DNA of 36,285 nt from Chromera velia (taxonomy: Eukaryota > Sar > Chromeraceae). Shown here one piece after another: positions 1 to 10,469 of the stretch. The stretch lies in NCBI GenBank assembly GCA_018398765.1, contig JAHBMJ010002238.1, positions 66,552 to 102,836 on the forward strand, read 5' to 3'. Position numbers and translations under genes: made by a program. Within the stretch, counting starts at the first letter, position 1. Each line of letters starts with the position of its first letter. The notes beneath the pieces were generated by a model that worked only from the letters and a program-made list of their open reading frames with translations, had not been told where the DNA came from and did not search any database.

Positions 1-47
1 TTCACGCCTCTTTTCTCTTCCCTCCCTCTTGTTCGTGTTGATTTCAG

Positions 48-886
48 AGAAGGCTGACGCTGTCGACAAAGCCATCGGCGCCAAGGACGGCTTCTCCAAG
101 GTGAAGACTCCCTGGTACCTCGGGGGAGACCTTCCCAAGACAGGCCCCTTCAAGGCTGACCTTCCCGTCTGCTTCTTCACCGACGAGGAGGGCTCCTTCC
201 CCATTGTTGACATTGGCGGTGTGTCCGTCGAGCTGCAGTGCGTGCGTCAGGACGCTTCCATCCGTTCGAGACTCGAGCAATTCTCCGAGACTATCCTTAG
301 CCAAAGCAATGGAGGCTTCGGAGGAGAGCTCGGCGTCGAGGTCGGTGAGCTTGCCGGAGAGCTTCCCCAGCTTGGCGATGTCACTGTCGCTGCCCTCGTG
401 CTCCACGTGAACCTTCCCAAGAACTCCAGTGCCATCATCAAGACAGGCTTCGAGCTTGAGTCTGCCATTGACGGCATCTTCCCCTGCTGGTACTACTCTT
501 CCATCCTCAACCCCTGGGGAGGATTCGAGCACTTCGTCACAGAGGGCGTCGATGACTTCGACCCCTCTGACGACGAGAGCGTCATGCCCTTCAAGTGCCT
601 CCTTGACGACGTCCGCGACCCCTTCATCTTCCCCGGAGAGACCCCCGAGGCGACCTCCTCCGACTACTTCCTCATCAAGTTCGATCACGGCATCTCCATC
701 TCCTACGCTGAATCGAGCCTCGGTCTGATGGCCTCCAACAGCACCGAGTTCTCCAAGGGCTTCGACTCCCTCTGCGGTGTCTTCGGCTCTCTCACTGTGC
801 AGGTGCCCAAGGGGGTTCCCTTCACCGTCGCCGGGTACGACGATGGCTCCAAGGGCATGAAGGAGTTTTACAAGCCCTCCGCATAA
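48..886 (+). CDS. Last exon of an unrecognised, codon-biased acidic protein (partial)
   Basis: A reading frame runs to a TAA at 884-886. It is entered through a clear acceptor (pyrimidine tract then TTTCAG ending at 47), so the start and earlier exons lie left of the window. The exon begins one base short of a full codon. About 279 residues are encoded. They are acidic, with no membrane segment and few basic residues. Visible landmarks are TPWYLGG near the start, a Gly/Glu/Leu-rich stretch around residues 85-105, an aromatic patch FPCWYYSSILNPWGGF around 150-165, an Asp-rich patch FDPSDDES, and a C-terminal FYKPSA. I recognise no domain family. Third positions are strongly C/G biased, more than in the LRR gene, which usually marks an abundant protein. 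The antisense frame is open for 350 codons, a side effect of this bias. Confidence is high that it is coding and nil for function. Confidence 0.75.
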
Positions 887-1970
887 GTGTACAAAGGGGA
901 GTGACTGAATGAAGCGGAGAGTTAACGACAGAGGGGGAGAAGAATGAGACACAACAAAAGATGTTATTCGTTCCCGTTCCGCTTTTTTTTTTTTGCGTGT
1001 TCGCTGACTGTTGTCCGTTGCCGGTGCAGGCAAAACGTTGAATACAAATGGAGAAAGAACGAACGTAAGAGTTCGATCGAGCTGCATTAGCGGCACCGTG
1101 CAAAATGAAGCTCATCGAAGACTCGAATCAAGGTCGTTGGATATGCGTGTGTGTCCGTTTTCTGTCAAAGACTGGCTTGATGACGACTCAGTCTGACGGA
1201 ACTCCTGCGTGGCTCACTCGAAAAGAAAAATTCCGATCTGAAAATGACCGCTTGGCATGCCTACTGACCTACATTGTGCAGAATTGGATTTTGTCTCGTT
1301 TAATCGCGTGTCTGCCCCCATGCTCGATCCATCTTGCAAACAAGCTGGGAGCATGCATGTCGACTCACGTACAGCCAATGAATGAATGAACGTGTGCGTC
1401 CGTTCGTTCACATAGCCGTCGATCAAAAAAGTGACGGTGCACAACGCGTGGAACTAGGCGTAAAATCACAGACTGACACTACTGTCCGGAATGGATGTAT
1501 GCGTGGGTCTCCATTGAGCCGATCTCCTCGATCATGAGAGCATGCCATGAAGTGAAGCACGATCTCGCATCAAAGCATGCAGTACAGTACTGAGAGATGG
1601 TGTACACTTTTTCCCCTATACTGAGCACGTGGGACCGTGGGCCGTGGCACTGCGTGGGTAGAGAAACCCAGAACATACTTGTCAGACATGAATCAAATAG
1701 CATCGAATAAATTGAGGAGCGCATCATTTTGAAGCATTGAGTCGATCAGTCAGATTCAGTCTGAACAACGGGTGCGATCGTTCACCATGAATGTCCGACT
1801 AGCGACTGCGTAGGAGTGAACTCAGGCCCTAATTTAAAATTGCGGTGTATACATATTTTAGCCAAAGAAACAGAGTTATATTTTACCTTTCACTATACAT
1901 TCTACTTGTATAAGTAACTGGGCTCGACTCCCGCTCGAGTCTGCACTTTTAAAAAAAAGTCTCTTAATAT

Positions 1971-1972
<2 letters not shown>
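887..1972. other. 3' flank and intergenic DNA, no gene seen
   Basis: This holds the probable 3' untranslated region of the preceding gene (a short T-run at about 983-994) and then mixed-composition DNA. Short open frames on both strands show no domain, splice context or codon bias. AT content rises after about 1820. Confidence 0.5.

Positions 1973-2015
<43 letters not shown>
1973..2015. repeat. (GATT)n microsatellite
   Basis: About ten tandem GATT units lie just left of the first hAT-like element and outside its flanking duplication. Confidence 0.95.
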
Positions 2016-2023
2016 GCCAAACC

Positions 2024-2037
2024 CTAGGTAGAGTTAG
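2024..2037. repeat. Left copy of 14-bp flanking duplication of hAT-like copy A
   Basis: The sequence CTAGGTAGAGTTAG occurs here and again exactly at 3634-3647, immediately outside the terminal inverted repeats of copy A. It has the position of a target-site duplication but is longer than the 8 bp normal for hAT elements. Confidence 0.85.
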
Positions 2038-3633
2038 TGACCATGTTTGATTTGATTATATTTGATTTGATTTGATTTGATTTGATTTGAGCTTCAACCT
2101 CAAATATTTGATATTTGAGGTAAGATTTGAGGTTAACCTCTTAGGGTTCCTCACTGAGTCACTGACTTACTGTCACTCTGATCATTTTTCTCAAATTCTC
2201 ATAACAATAGTTATCAGAACATTTCTGATATGTGTTTCAAAAATTTAAAAAAATATACATAAAATTATAACTTATCAGTTCCATAAAAAAAATATGCCTG
2301 TGTGGCAGTGTATATACACTAGTCACTGAGACTCACTCTAGTACTAATAGAGATTAAGAACGTAAAATTGATAGATTTGAAATTACATATGACTTTTTGT
2401 TGATACGATAAAGTTAGAGCACGTACCAAAATTGAAGTGACAATCACTCAGCTTTATGGCACTTCCTTTTCTTCTTCTTCGTGATCACTTTCTTCAATGT
2501 GAATCGAATCGATCGGTGGTGGGAGCTGCTGAGAGCTTTTTCTCTGGCTTTTCAGCTTTCCAGGAGTGGGTGCTCCTGGGCTTCTATTCGGTTGCGGAGA
2601 GATGACAACGGGGTGAGACGGAGAACCGCGCACACGTTTGCTATTGCTGTTAGTGTTGGAACCGTCCTGTTTCTGGGTAGCTAAGCATCCAGAGTTGGTA
2701 AGTTCGGCTACCTTCTGTGCCACACCAGGGCCGACAACAAGCCCTTTGTGTTGGAGGTAAATATAGAGAGGTCGGTAGCCTTCCTCACCTGGAGTGATGA
2801 CTTTCTCAGGAGGGGGAAGTTTCCCCCTAGCCTTCTCAGCATTTGCGTCTGCGGCCGCCTCCTTTGGTTTCAAATTGGTCCTCCCGCCGGGCCCTGCAGG
2901 AGCGGCCCCCCCTCCAGCACTGTCAGTAGCCCCCTTGTTGCCTTTTCCCTTGCCTTTCTGGAACTGCTCCACACTGACAGGGAATGTAGTCGCAGCCTTT
3001 CGACACTCGGGGTCAGGGGCATGCTGCAATCTCTCGTGGTTCACATCCAAAATGTCCTAGTCATACAGCATGTCTCCGGTGGCGAATTGGTCAAAAGCGG
3101 GGTACTTCACCCGTGGATCCGTCTCGTAGGCGACCATATTTTTTTTGTGTACCCGGCTCTAAAAACAAATGCCTCCTTCTTCCCGTTTGACCCTGTCGGA
3201 TTGTATGACATGTCTTTATGGGGTGTAAAATGTTTGCAGACGCTCAAAAAGGGGGGCCATAAAAGATGTTCCAGCACTAGAAAAGTTAACACAGCTGTTC
3301 AGAAAAACATTCAGCTGATCGGTTTACCTCTAGATGAAGTAAAAGGGGGTGAAACGTCAATTTCAGTGCAGCTCAAAACATTTTTTTTTTAAAGCAAACC
3401 ATCAAGATTTAGGTTTTTTCATTTGAATCAGCATGCGTGACGGATCGGTACTTGCAAAAGTTTTTTCGGGACCTTCATATTTGAGGTTGAAAGTCATATT
3501 GATCAAATATTTGATCGTATTTTGATAGGTCTTTAAATACTAGGTCCTCCCTGACTGGATATTTGATTTGAGCTTAAGCCCTACCTCAAATCAAATCAAA
3601 TCAAATCAAATCAAATCAAATCAAACATGGTCA
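2038..3633 (-). mobile_element. hAT-like DNA transposon copy A, internally deleted, both ends present
   Basis: The 1596-bp element starts TGACCATGTTTGATTTGA and ends with the reverse complement, including the same (TTTGA)n block, so the inverted repeats carry a pentanucleotide microsatellite. It is bounded by a perfect 14-bp direct repeat. Its remaining coding matter reads on the minus strand. Its left part (2038 to about 2510) and right part (about 3140-3406) closely match copy B at 4014-5422, but its middle is different. This copy keeps the N-terminal tip and a C-terminal part of the ancestral protein and lacks the central transposase. The hAT assignment rests on copy B. It looks non-autonomous. 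Confidence 0.8.
2454..3292 (-). pseudogene. Transposase remnants in hAT-like copy A (N-tip and C-terminal tail)
   Basis: Two minus-strand open pieces are visible. The piece at 3107-3292 contains SVCKHFTPHKDMSYNPTGSN, nearly the same as the start of the copy B frame. The piece at 2454-3050 encodes a low-complexity tail (Lys/Gly/Ala/Pro-rich) ending LPPPIDSIHIEESDHEEEE, whose last residues are also encoded, in another frame, at the end of copy B. Just upstream the translation reads DPRVKYPAFDQF, reminiscent of the DPR motif in hAT C-terminal regions, then hits a stop. The central catalytic part is missing. This is a broken gene. Confidence 0.6.
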
Positions 3634-3647
3634 CTAGGTAGAGTTAG
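3634..3647. repeat. Right copy of 14-bp flanking duplication of hAT-like copy A
   Basis: This is identical to 2024-2037 and lies directly after the terminal CATGGTCA of copy A. Confidence 0.85.
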
Positions 3648-4013
3648 AACTCCCAGGCGGCGCATACATGTATGGGTCTGTTCAATTGTGCCAGCTGCAA
3701 GCTAAGTGGACGACTAGGTGGACGACAGTTATTTGAACTTAATCTAATCAATCATTTACTACAATATAACGAGAAAATAATTTTCTAGGCGGCCCCTTTG
3801 CTTTAGTGTTAAGCACGTATGCCAGACGGAGGTACCCAGTCCTCAGAAAAGACAAAACCTGCATAGCACACACTATATACAGTCCGTTTATAGGTTTAAA
3901 CACTGTGACAGTCCATATAGTCATGTAGTAGTAGTATGGTTTTACACAGTCCGATTATAGATGCATATAGAGGTGCATGACACTCCATCATAGGTAACAC
4001 AGTCTAGGGAAGG
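3648..4013. other. Spacer between the two hAT-like copies
   Basis: AT-rich DNA without a gene. It contains a short near-repeat, GTGGACGACTAGGTGGACGAC, at about 3710-3730 and several scattered CAGTCC words (around 3880-3950). Nothing else is recognised. Confidence 0.4.
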
Positions 4014-5422
4014 TGACCATGTTTAATTTAATTATATTTGATTTGATTTGATTTGATTTGATTTGAGCTTCAACCTCAAATATTTGATATTTGAGGTAAG
4101 ATTTGAGGTTAACCTCTTAGGGTTCCTCACTGAGTCACTGACTTACTGTTACTCTGATCATTTTTCTCATGACAATAATTATTAGAACATTTCTGATGTG
4201 TGTTTTAAAAATTTAAAAAAATATATATAAAATTAAAACTTATCAGTTCCATAAAAAAAATATGCTTGTGTGGCAGTATATATACACTAGTCACTGAGAC
4301 TCACTCTAGTACTAATAGAGATTAAGAACGTAAAATTGATAATTTTGAAATTGCATATGACTTTTTGTTGATATGATAAAGTGAGAGCACGTACCAAAAT
4401 TGAGGTGACAATCACTCAGCTTTATGGCACTTCCTTTTCCTCTTCTTCATAATCACTTTCTTTAATGTGAATCGAATCGATCGGTGGTGGGAGCCCCATG
4501 GTAGATTGTCGTCTCGGGATCTAAAAAGGAGGCTGAATCCATCTCAAAGTTCTCTGTCAGCCAATGGATTATGATCGCTAGGAACCCTAACTTTCTTGAA
4601 TACGACCACATGTCGAGGGTGATCGACACTCGTCGGGTCGCTGCTTTTCTCAATCTATCTTTGATTGACAGAATAATCTCGTTCTTCAGTGTTGGGAGCA
4701 GAAGTCTCTGCATCTTCCCCACAGACGGGAGATCGTAGCGGGGGTCCAGTGCCTTGACCAGCTTTCGCAATGCCTCGTTTTCTATGAGATGAGGCCAGCC
4801 AGCACTGGCCAGAAAGTCAGTGATCAGCATATTACACTTGATTCTCTTCTCATGCGTCTCTGCATATGGTGCGACCACGGTTTCTGCTTCATCTTTGGTG
4901 GGAAAAAACGTTTGCACATCAGGCTGCTTCGTCCCCCCCGCCCCCTCCGACTGCTTTTCCTGTCTTTCTTGGAGCAGCTGCACATGTTTCTCAGACGTGA
5001 TCGTCAAGCCATGCTGATTGATGAGGTGGGTTTGAAAAGAACTGGTTACGGCTGCTGCATAGTCACAGCCACAAATAATTTCTCCTTCCCCCTCGGCTCC
5101 TTGTATTTTCACCTGACACTGAATCACATTTGCCCCCTTTTGCACGGACCATATTTTTTTTGCGTACCCGGCTCTAAAAACAAATGCCTCCTTCTTCCCG
5201 TTCGACCCTGTCGGATTGTGTGACATGTCTTTACAGGGTGTAAAATGTTTGCAGACGCTCAAAAAGGGGGCCGTAAAAGATGTTCCAGCACCAGAAAAGT
5301 CAACACAGCTGTTCGAGAAAACGTTTAGCTGATCGGTTTACCTCTGCATGAAGTAAAAGGGGGTGAAACGTCAATTTCAGTGCAGCTCAAAACATTTTTT
5401 TTTTTTAGAGTAAACCATCAAG
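4014..5422 (-). mobile_element. hAT-like DNA transposon copy B, one end lost
   Basis: The left end TGACCATG and the (TTTGA)n block match copy A, and the next 450 bp are nearly identical to it. The middle (about 4500-5150) encodes the N-terminal half of a hAT transposase on the minus strand. The match to copy A stops at ACCATCAAG (5422); the last 227 bp of copy A, including the right inverted repeat, have no counterpart, and LINE sequence follows directly. The element therefore cannot be mobilised by its own ends. Its left flank reads CTAGGGAAGG; no second copy of that word was seen nearby. Confidence 0.8.
4462..5262 (-). pseudogene. hAT transposase fragment with BED-type finger (copy B)
   Basis: A 266-codon minus-strand frame. 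Residues around 50-85 hold Cys, Cys and a closing H-x5-H (CGCDYAAAV...THLINQH), which resembles a BED-type DNA-binding finger. Residues about 165-240 carry the typical hAT N-terminal core: LVKALDPRYDLPSVGKMQ, then a helix, then ITLDMWSYSRKLGFLAIIIH, where the Asp begins the catalytic region in this superfamily. The frame then jumps, by deletion, to the C-terminal tail in the wrong phase and ends. The later catalytic residues and the dimerisation domain are absent. Full hAT transposases are about 600-800 residues, so roughly a third remains. Confidence 0.75.
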
Positions 5423-5990
5423 TGGGTCCAGTGGTAGACGGGAGAAAGGCATCCAAGAAAAGAAGACAGTCTGGGAGAAAGCAGAGCACCCATCAGGCTT
5501 GGTGGGACCCTCAATGCCGCCTGATTTATTTGAAGGTGAAGGAAGCAGAGGAAAAGGCAAGACATGTTCCGAACCCTTCTCACCCTCTGCAAAAAGAATA
5601 TGTCAAACTGAGAAGGGAAAGAGCTCGACTCTTTGCAGCAAAAAGGAGTAAGCTCGAGCAACAGACAGCAGAGAGGCTAGCTAGAGAAGCAGCAGTTGAC
5701 CCCTCGAAAGTTTGGCAATGGAACAGGAAAATCAAAACACAGAGGGGAGGGGATCATAATAAACCCGCTGCATCTTCTTTCACTTAGTTCTGGGCTGGGG
5801 TCTTCGACGGTCTTAGTCTTCCGCCTGCACCTGTTGGTCTGGCCTTCCTTCCTCCTTTTCAGCCCGCCTTTTCTATACACATGATCGAGGAAACACTGAA
5901 AGGAATTGACCCAAAGAAGGCGCTAGGTTTAGATGGGGTTGGCCCCTGTCACCTCTCGTTATGTTTTTTCTCTGCTCACTTTTGACGTCC
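5423..5990 (+). mobile_element. LINE (non-LTR retrotransposon) fragment, ORF2 linker and start of reverse transcriptase
   Basis: The translation shows QAWWDPQCRLIYLKVKEAEE, then an Arg/Lys-rich helical stretch ending VWQWNRKIK, and after one in-frame stop (5785-5787) MIEETLKGIDPKKALGLDGV. The order WW-x-C, a long basic helix, then KA-x-G-x-DG is the known layout between endonuclease and reverse transcriptase of LINE ORF2 proteins. The catalytic YADD box and everything downstream are missing, and the endonuclease is absent. It abuts hAT-like copy B directly and stops just before the first LRR exon. The clade cannot be assigned from this piece. Confidence 0.75.
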
Positions 5991-6014
5991 TTGCGCTCTA
6001 CATGATGGATGCAG

Positions 6015-9000
6015 TTGTTCTCCTCTCTTCAGAAGGGGCAGACCCCAAAACTCCAGACAGTGGACCTATCAGGAACCCCTTACTGTACAGATAGAAAGGG
6101 AATACGAATAGCGAACAGACCTACCAACTTGGTCGAGTTGGCTTCAGATGCCTCTCCGGTTTTGAAAAAGCTCAACAGTCAGAATAGAAAGGAAAACTTA
6201 GACGATTGCGAGTTGGGAGACTTCTTCCTTCTGGTGGGTCATTTTGCCTTTTCAGATCTATGACGGTGTAGCGAGAAAAGAAAAGAGAAAGAAGAAAAAA
6301 CGAACGATGTTCACAGAATGGAGTTTCAACACAAGACAGACGACGTACAGGACTTTGAAGCATTCGCCTCCTTACTGACTTGTCTCAATCTCTCCTTCAA
6401 TAAGAGAAAGAAAGAAAGGACCAAGGCTGAAGCACTCATGCACTGGCTTGGCGTTTGTCAATCCGTTTTTCCACTTCGAAAGAAGTTGAAACCTGCAGAG
6501 ACGTCTTTTTGAAACAAAGAATCAATTGCTATAATGCGTGGTACGTCTGTTATGATTGTGGGGATGCATTTGCAGTAATTCACTTACTCCTCCGTTCGTT
6601 CTATGAATTCTGCCTACAGTTGTGCGGGCTTGTTCATGCCGGCAAGATCCGAGACGTGCGTCGCATCCGCTTCCGAAAAGTTCTCCCCAAACTGGAGCAG
6701 CTCGAGGCTCTGGGAGGTGTTCTAGGGTGTGGGGGTCTGGAGGGGTTGGAGGCTCTAGAGTTGACTGGGGAGGACGAGAACAAGGAGACAGGGAAGGGAG
6801 CACTGGCGGTGAGTGCAACGAAGAGGACGCAAAGCACCATATGTGTGAAAGACAGGAAGGGAAACCGATCTGTGGAGGGATGCATCATGCCATACGCTCA
6901 TTTGAGTGAATGCGCCCATTTGCTCAAGCAGTGTTCTGTCAGCAGCTGTGTATGTGTTGCAAAGTAAAAAGGCGACAAAGAAAGTATGCCAGAACAGTGG
7001 AAGGAATCTCAGCTACAAAAAGCCCGTCTGTAAGAAATTGCAAAAATACTGGGATCAGAGCGAAAGTGTAAGAAAAGGTCTCTGTGTCTGCGTGTGTGTG
7101 TGTGAGATGTTGTGTGCTACGTTTTCGAGGAGAAAGATCCTGTGTGCATATGATGTGTGTCGTCATTCTCATCGTCCAATGGCTTTGACCACCCCTATGT
7201 AAGCGAGATTTAGTGCTGAACAATCTCGTTTCTACGTCTTTCTTGAGGATTTCTCCAGATCTTCCAGGAGCTCCAGCAGAAGAAAGCCCCCACTCTGAAA
7301 GTGCTCAAGTTCTCTGATATCTCCCTCGGTCATAACGGCGCCCGCAGTCTGGCAGGGGCACTGGAGTCTGGGGGTCTATCTGAATTGACAGAGCTGGAGA
7401 TGGGCAATGCGGGGATAGACGCAGAGAGCGTCGTGGTGGTAAATGGGTGACGTTGCATGGCCGGGTGCTTTGAGGTCCATGAATGTATGGCCGGCCAGTT
7501 GATCGATCGTTGGGGTTCTTCTTGCACCGATAGAAGTTCTCTTCCCTTTGCCCATCCAACCTTTTGCTTTCCCCTCCCTCTCTATGAGTGTGAGTGTCGG
7601 TATGGGTATACGGACCTGACTGTCTCTGGCCTGCCGCTGTTTTTTTCCGCTTGACCATCGGTCCGGGAAGGAAAGGAAGGAGGCTCCTCTCGGGCTTCTC
7701 TTTTTTCCACATGATGCGAGTTGTTGATCTGATAGTGAGACCATCGGAGCCTGACCAGTTAAAAATGACAATTCGCCCAGGCACCCGTTCACGATCTGTA
7801 GAATCTCCCTGGCGTTTCGAGTCATGCTCACACTAATGCGTGCACGCTCTCGCTGGACTGGATGAATAAAAGGAGGCATGAGTGGATGGATGCATAGATC
7901 TACGGATGGATGGATGGATGAATGGATGAATGGATGGATGAATGGATGGATGGATGGATGAATGGATGAATGGATGAATGGATAAATGGATGGATGGATG
8001 GATGGATGAATGGATGAATGGATGAATGGATGAATGGATGGATGGATGAATGGATGAATGGATGGATGAATGGATGAATGGATGGATGGATAGATGGATG
8101 AATGGATGGATGGATGGATGAATGGATGAATGGATGGATGGATGAATGGATGGATGGATGAATAGATGGATAGATGGATGGATGGATGAATGGATGAATG
8201 GATGAATGGATGAATGGATGGATGTTGCATGTATGAGTGGTTTCTTTCAGATCTCGGAGCAGCTTGAGAGGGGGAAGGCCCCCAATCTGTCTTCGTTGAA
8301 CCTGAGCAAGAACAAGAATGTCGGGGCCAAGGGTATCAGGGAGCTTGCAAAGGCTCTAGAGAGTAGAAACCTTAGGCAGATGATGCTGCTGGTTCTCTCT
8401 GACTGTGAGAGCATCTCCCTGGAGGGCAGACAGCGAGTGCGTGAGTGAGTGCGTGAGTGAGTGAGTCGGTGAGGCAGGGAGTGCGTGAGTGAGTGAGTGA
8501 GTCGGTGAGGCAGGGAGTGGGTTTATGACCGAACGATGCTGACTTCTTTCAAGGAGTTGTTTCAAGAAGAGATGTGTGTGTGTGTGTGTATGTGTGTAAG
8601 TGTGTGTGATGGCATTCAAGAGAAGACAGCGACCGGCGGTGAGTAAGCACGTCAATGAATGTGGGACTGAAGGAGTAAGAAAGCTAGTCATGTGTGCACA
8701 GAGTGGTTAGGAGGGCTAAGTTTGTTTGTTTCCGAAGAATGATGGTTGCATACATCTGACGTTGCATTTGCTGAATCGGCCAAATGTTTGAATGAATTGG
8801 ATGGAGTTGTTGGACCCTTCTCTGAATCGCCACACTGCATTGTTTCGTCCCTTCTTATTCTTTCGGCCGTCCTCCCTCACAACTCTTCTTCCTTTCCTGC
8901 TGTTCTCATTCTATGTTTCTTTGTTCTTTTGCTGACCTTGCTATTGTTTTTCCTCTCTGCTCTACGTTGTTCTTTGGCGCATGCAGCTTGTAAAGGCGAA

Positions 9001-9073
9001 GACTTCTGGAAAGGTCCCCAGAATGGGAAAAGAAAGCATTTGGTACGGGATAAATAGCTCGGACAAAGACTAG
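6015..9073 (+). CDS. Leucine-rich repeat protein, modular exons, 5' end not found, possibly decaying
   Basis: Proposed exons are 6015-6233, 6620-6808, 7259-7438, 8251-8436, a damaged exon around 8554-8638 and a last exon 8987-9073 ending in TAG. The first four are 73, 63, 60 and 62 codons, each starting and ending in phase 0 between good GT-AG sites. Three start alike: [60 protein letters not shown]. This is the ribonuclease-inhibitor (NLRC-like) type of LRR, about two repeats per exon, usually used for protein binding. No start codon or N-terminal domain was found, because LINE and hAT debris lies directly upstream. The fifth exon contains a (TG)n run and breaks phase. Some second repeats are weak. 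It may be a living gene with exons further upstream or a young pseudogene. Confidence 0.55.
7903..8223. repeat. GGAT/GAAT minisatellite inside an LRR intron
   Basis: About 320 bp of tandem GGAT and GAAT tetranucleotides in mixed order fill the 3' half of the intron before the exon at 8251. Stop-free frames through it ([11 protein letters not shown] on the minus strand) are artefacts. Confidence 0.95.
8437..8519. repeat. GAGT/GTGC repeat beginning at an LRR donor site
   Basis: Tandem GAGT and GCGTGAGT units start right at the donor GTGCGT of the exon ending at 8436. A 30-bp block ending GGTGAGGCAGGGAGTG is present twice. The repeat therefore multiplies donor-like GTGAGT words next to the true splice site. 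Confidence 0.85.
8574..8609. repeat. (TG)n run inside a damaged LRR exon
   Basis: A TG-rich run follows the exon-like start GAGTTGTTTCAAGAAGAG (acceptor TTTCAAG at 8553). In the intact exons this place encodes the first LRR. Confidence 0.7.
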
Positions 9074-10469
9074 ATTCATACAGCTGTTCCAGTGGGAGTC
9101 ATTACATCTGTCAAACAAAGAAAATACGCTCCCGCTGAGCCTAGCACTGAACATTCCTGGGCCTAATCACCAATAATCCAAGCATTTGTAAGCATTTATG
9201 TTTTGTAATGTATGTCAGTCTCTTTAATTATCATTCATATACAGTGTGAACTTTGATATTGGGCTGTATGATATTAATAATTAAATGTAATTGTGAAGAA
9301 ATAAAGTCAAAAAAGGTTAGCTGTTAGTTTAACTTAGGTAGGAGTCGTTGCGATAGTTATATATTCTAAAATTTGTAAACTTATAGTTTTAAACAATCAA
9401 TGAAAGTCACTTTTAATAGTCTTTTATGTTCTACTTTTAAACCAAAGCGGTTGTATTTTAGATCTTTCACTAGTTCTTTCACTGAATATTGAGACTTTTA
9501 GGATTAAACCTGACAAAGATTGAATACTAGCAAAGAATAGAATATTAGGAACAATTAAACAGTTGAATCATACTAGTACAAGCAAAAAAATGTTAATTAA
9601 AAACAACTAAAGATCATTTCTATTGTACATATCCTTAATTACGCTTAAAATAATATTTTTCATCGATCAAGCTTTGCCCTTAAAGTCTAAATATCCTTTT
9701 AGATTCCTTTATAAATGAGTGCAATTCTTAGAGAATGAAAGGGACCTGAACTAGCCCGGGGAAAGGTAAAGATAAAGACTGTGTCATTAGTTACAGTAGG
9801 AGGTATGGGGGTAGTACAGGCTAGTACAGGCAGCAGGCTCTAGAGGAACAAGACGATGATTGAGGGTTTTTTCATGCATGCCGCGTCCCCATATATGAGA
9901 GGCGGATCTAACCTAGTTTGTCGACTACTTCAGGAAGACGACTGGGTATGAGAAATTTTTTTTGATGCTTAATTTTTTTTTTGTTCATTTGAGAAGCCTA
10001 GTTATCTAAAGCTAATGCAAACGACATGCATACAAAATTCTGTTGAAGACTTGCGCGCGCAGGTACGCAGATGGCTCGGCGTTCCATCTACGCATGCAGT
10101 AATGCCATTGATCTCCCGTCTCCCGCCTCCAGCTAGCAGTCTCTGATGAATGCTCTTCTGTATATATGTGTTTGTCTGTGTTCTGCTGACTCCTATCTCC
10201 CTCTGACAGTATAAAGCGTGTCTTCTTTGCATTTGTCCTCTTTGTGTACACTGAAAAAGTGAGGGTATCAGAGGAGGGTGCAGTCTAACAGACAGTGCAA
10301 GTGCGTGGTCGGAATGCATGAATTCCGCGTGAAGTGTTCCTTGAGGCATTTTCTTGAGCACGCGGAATTGTTTCGGCTTCAGTCGTTTCAACAATGTAAA
10401 CGACTCACACATTGTCTGCATGGTTTGAAAACCAAAAGCTGTGCATTTCCACAAGGGCAGTTCAACTGA
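9074..10469. other. Intergenic DNA, strongly AT-rich from about 9160 to 9960
   Basis: No gene seen. The 800-bp core is AT-rich with many TTAATTA and AAAATAT words and no long frame. From about 10000 the composition returns to that of the gene-rich parts, which may be the 5' flank of the cyclin gene. A 150-codon minus-strand frame at 10002-10454 lacks an ATG start and any domain. Confidence 0.5.

Noticed and set aside
44-1096. 350-codon minus-strand frame
   Set aside because: It is antisense to the codon-biased exon at 48-886. Such bias keeps the opposite strand free of stops, and there is no domain.
7903-8223. Possible CRISPR-like or satellite array
   Set aside because: The units are 4 bp with no spacers, in an intron of a eukaryotic gene.
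7376-8230. 284-codon minus-strand frame rich in [11 protein letters not shown]
   Set aside because: It is a translation of the GGAT/GAAT minisatellite, not a protein.
10002-10454. 150-codon minus-strand frame
   Set aside because: No ATG start, no domain, no codon bias.
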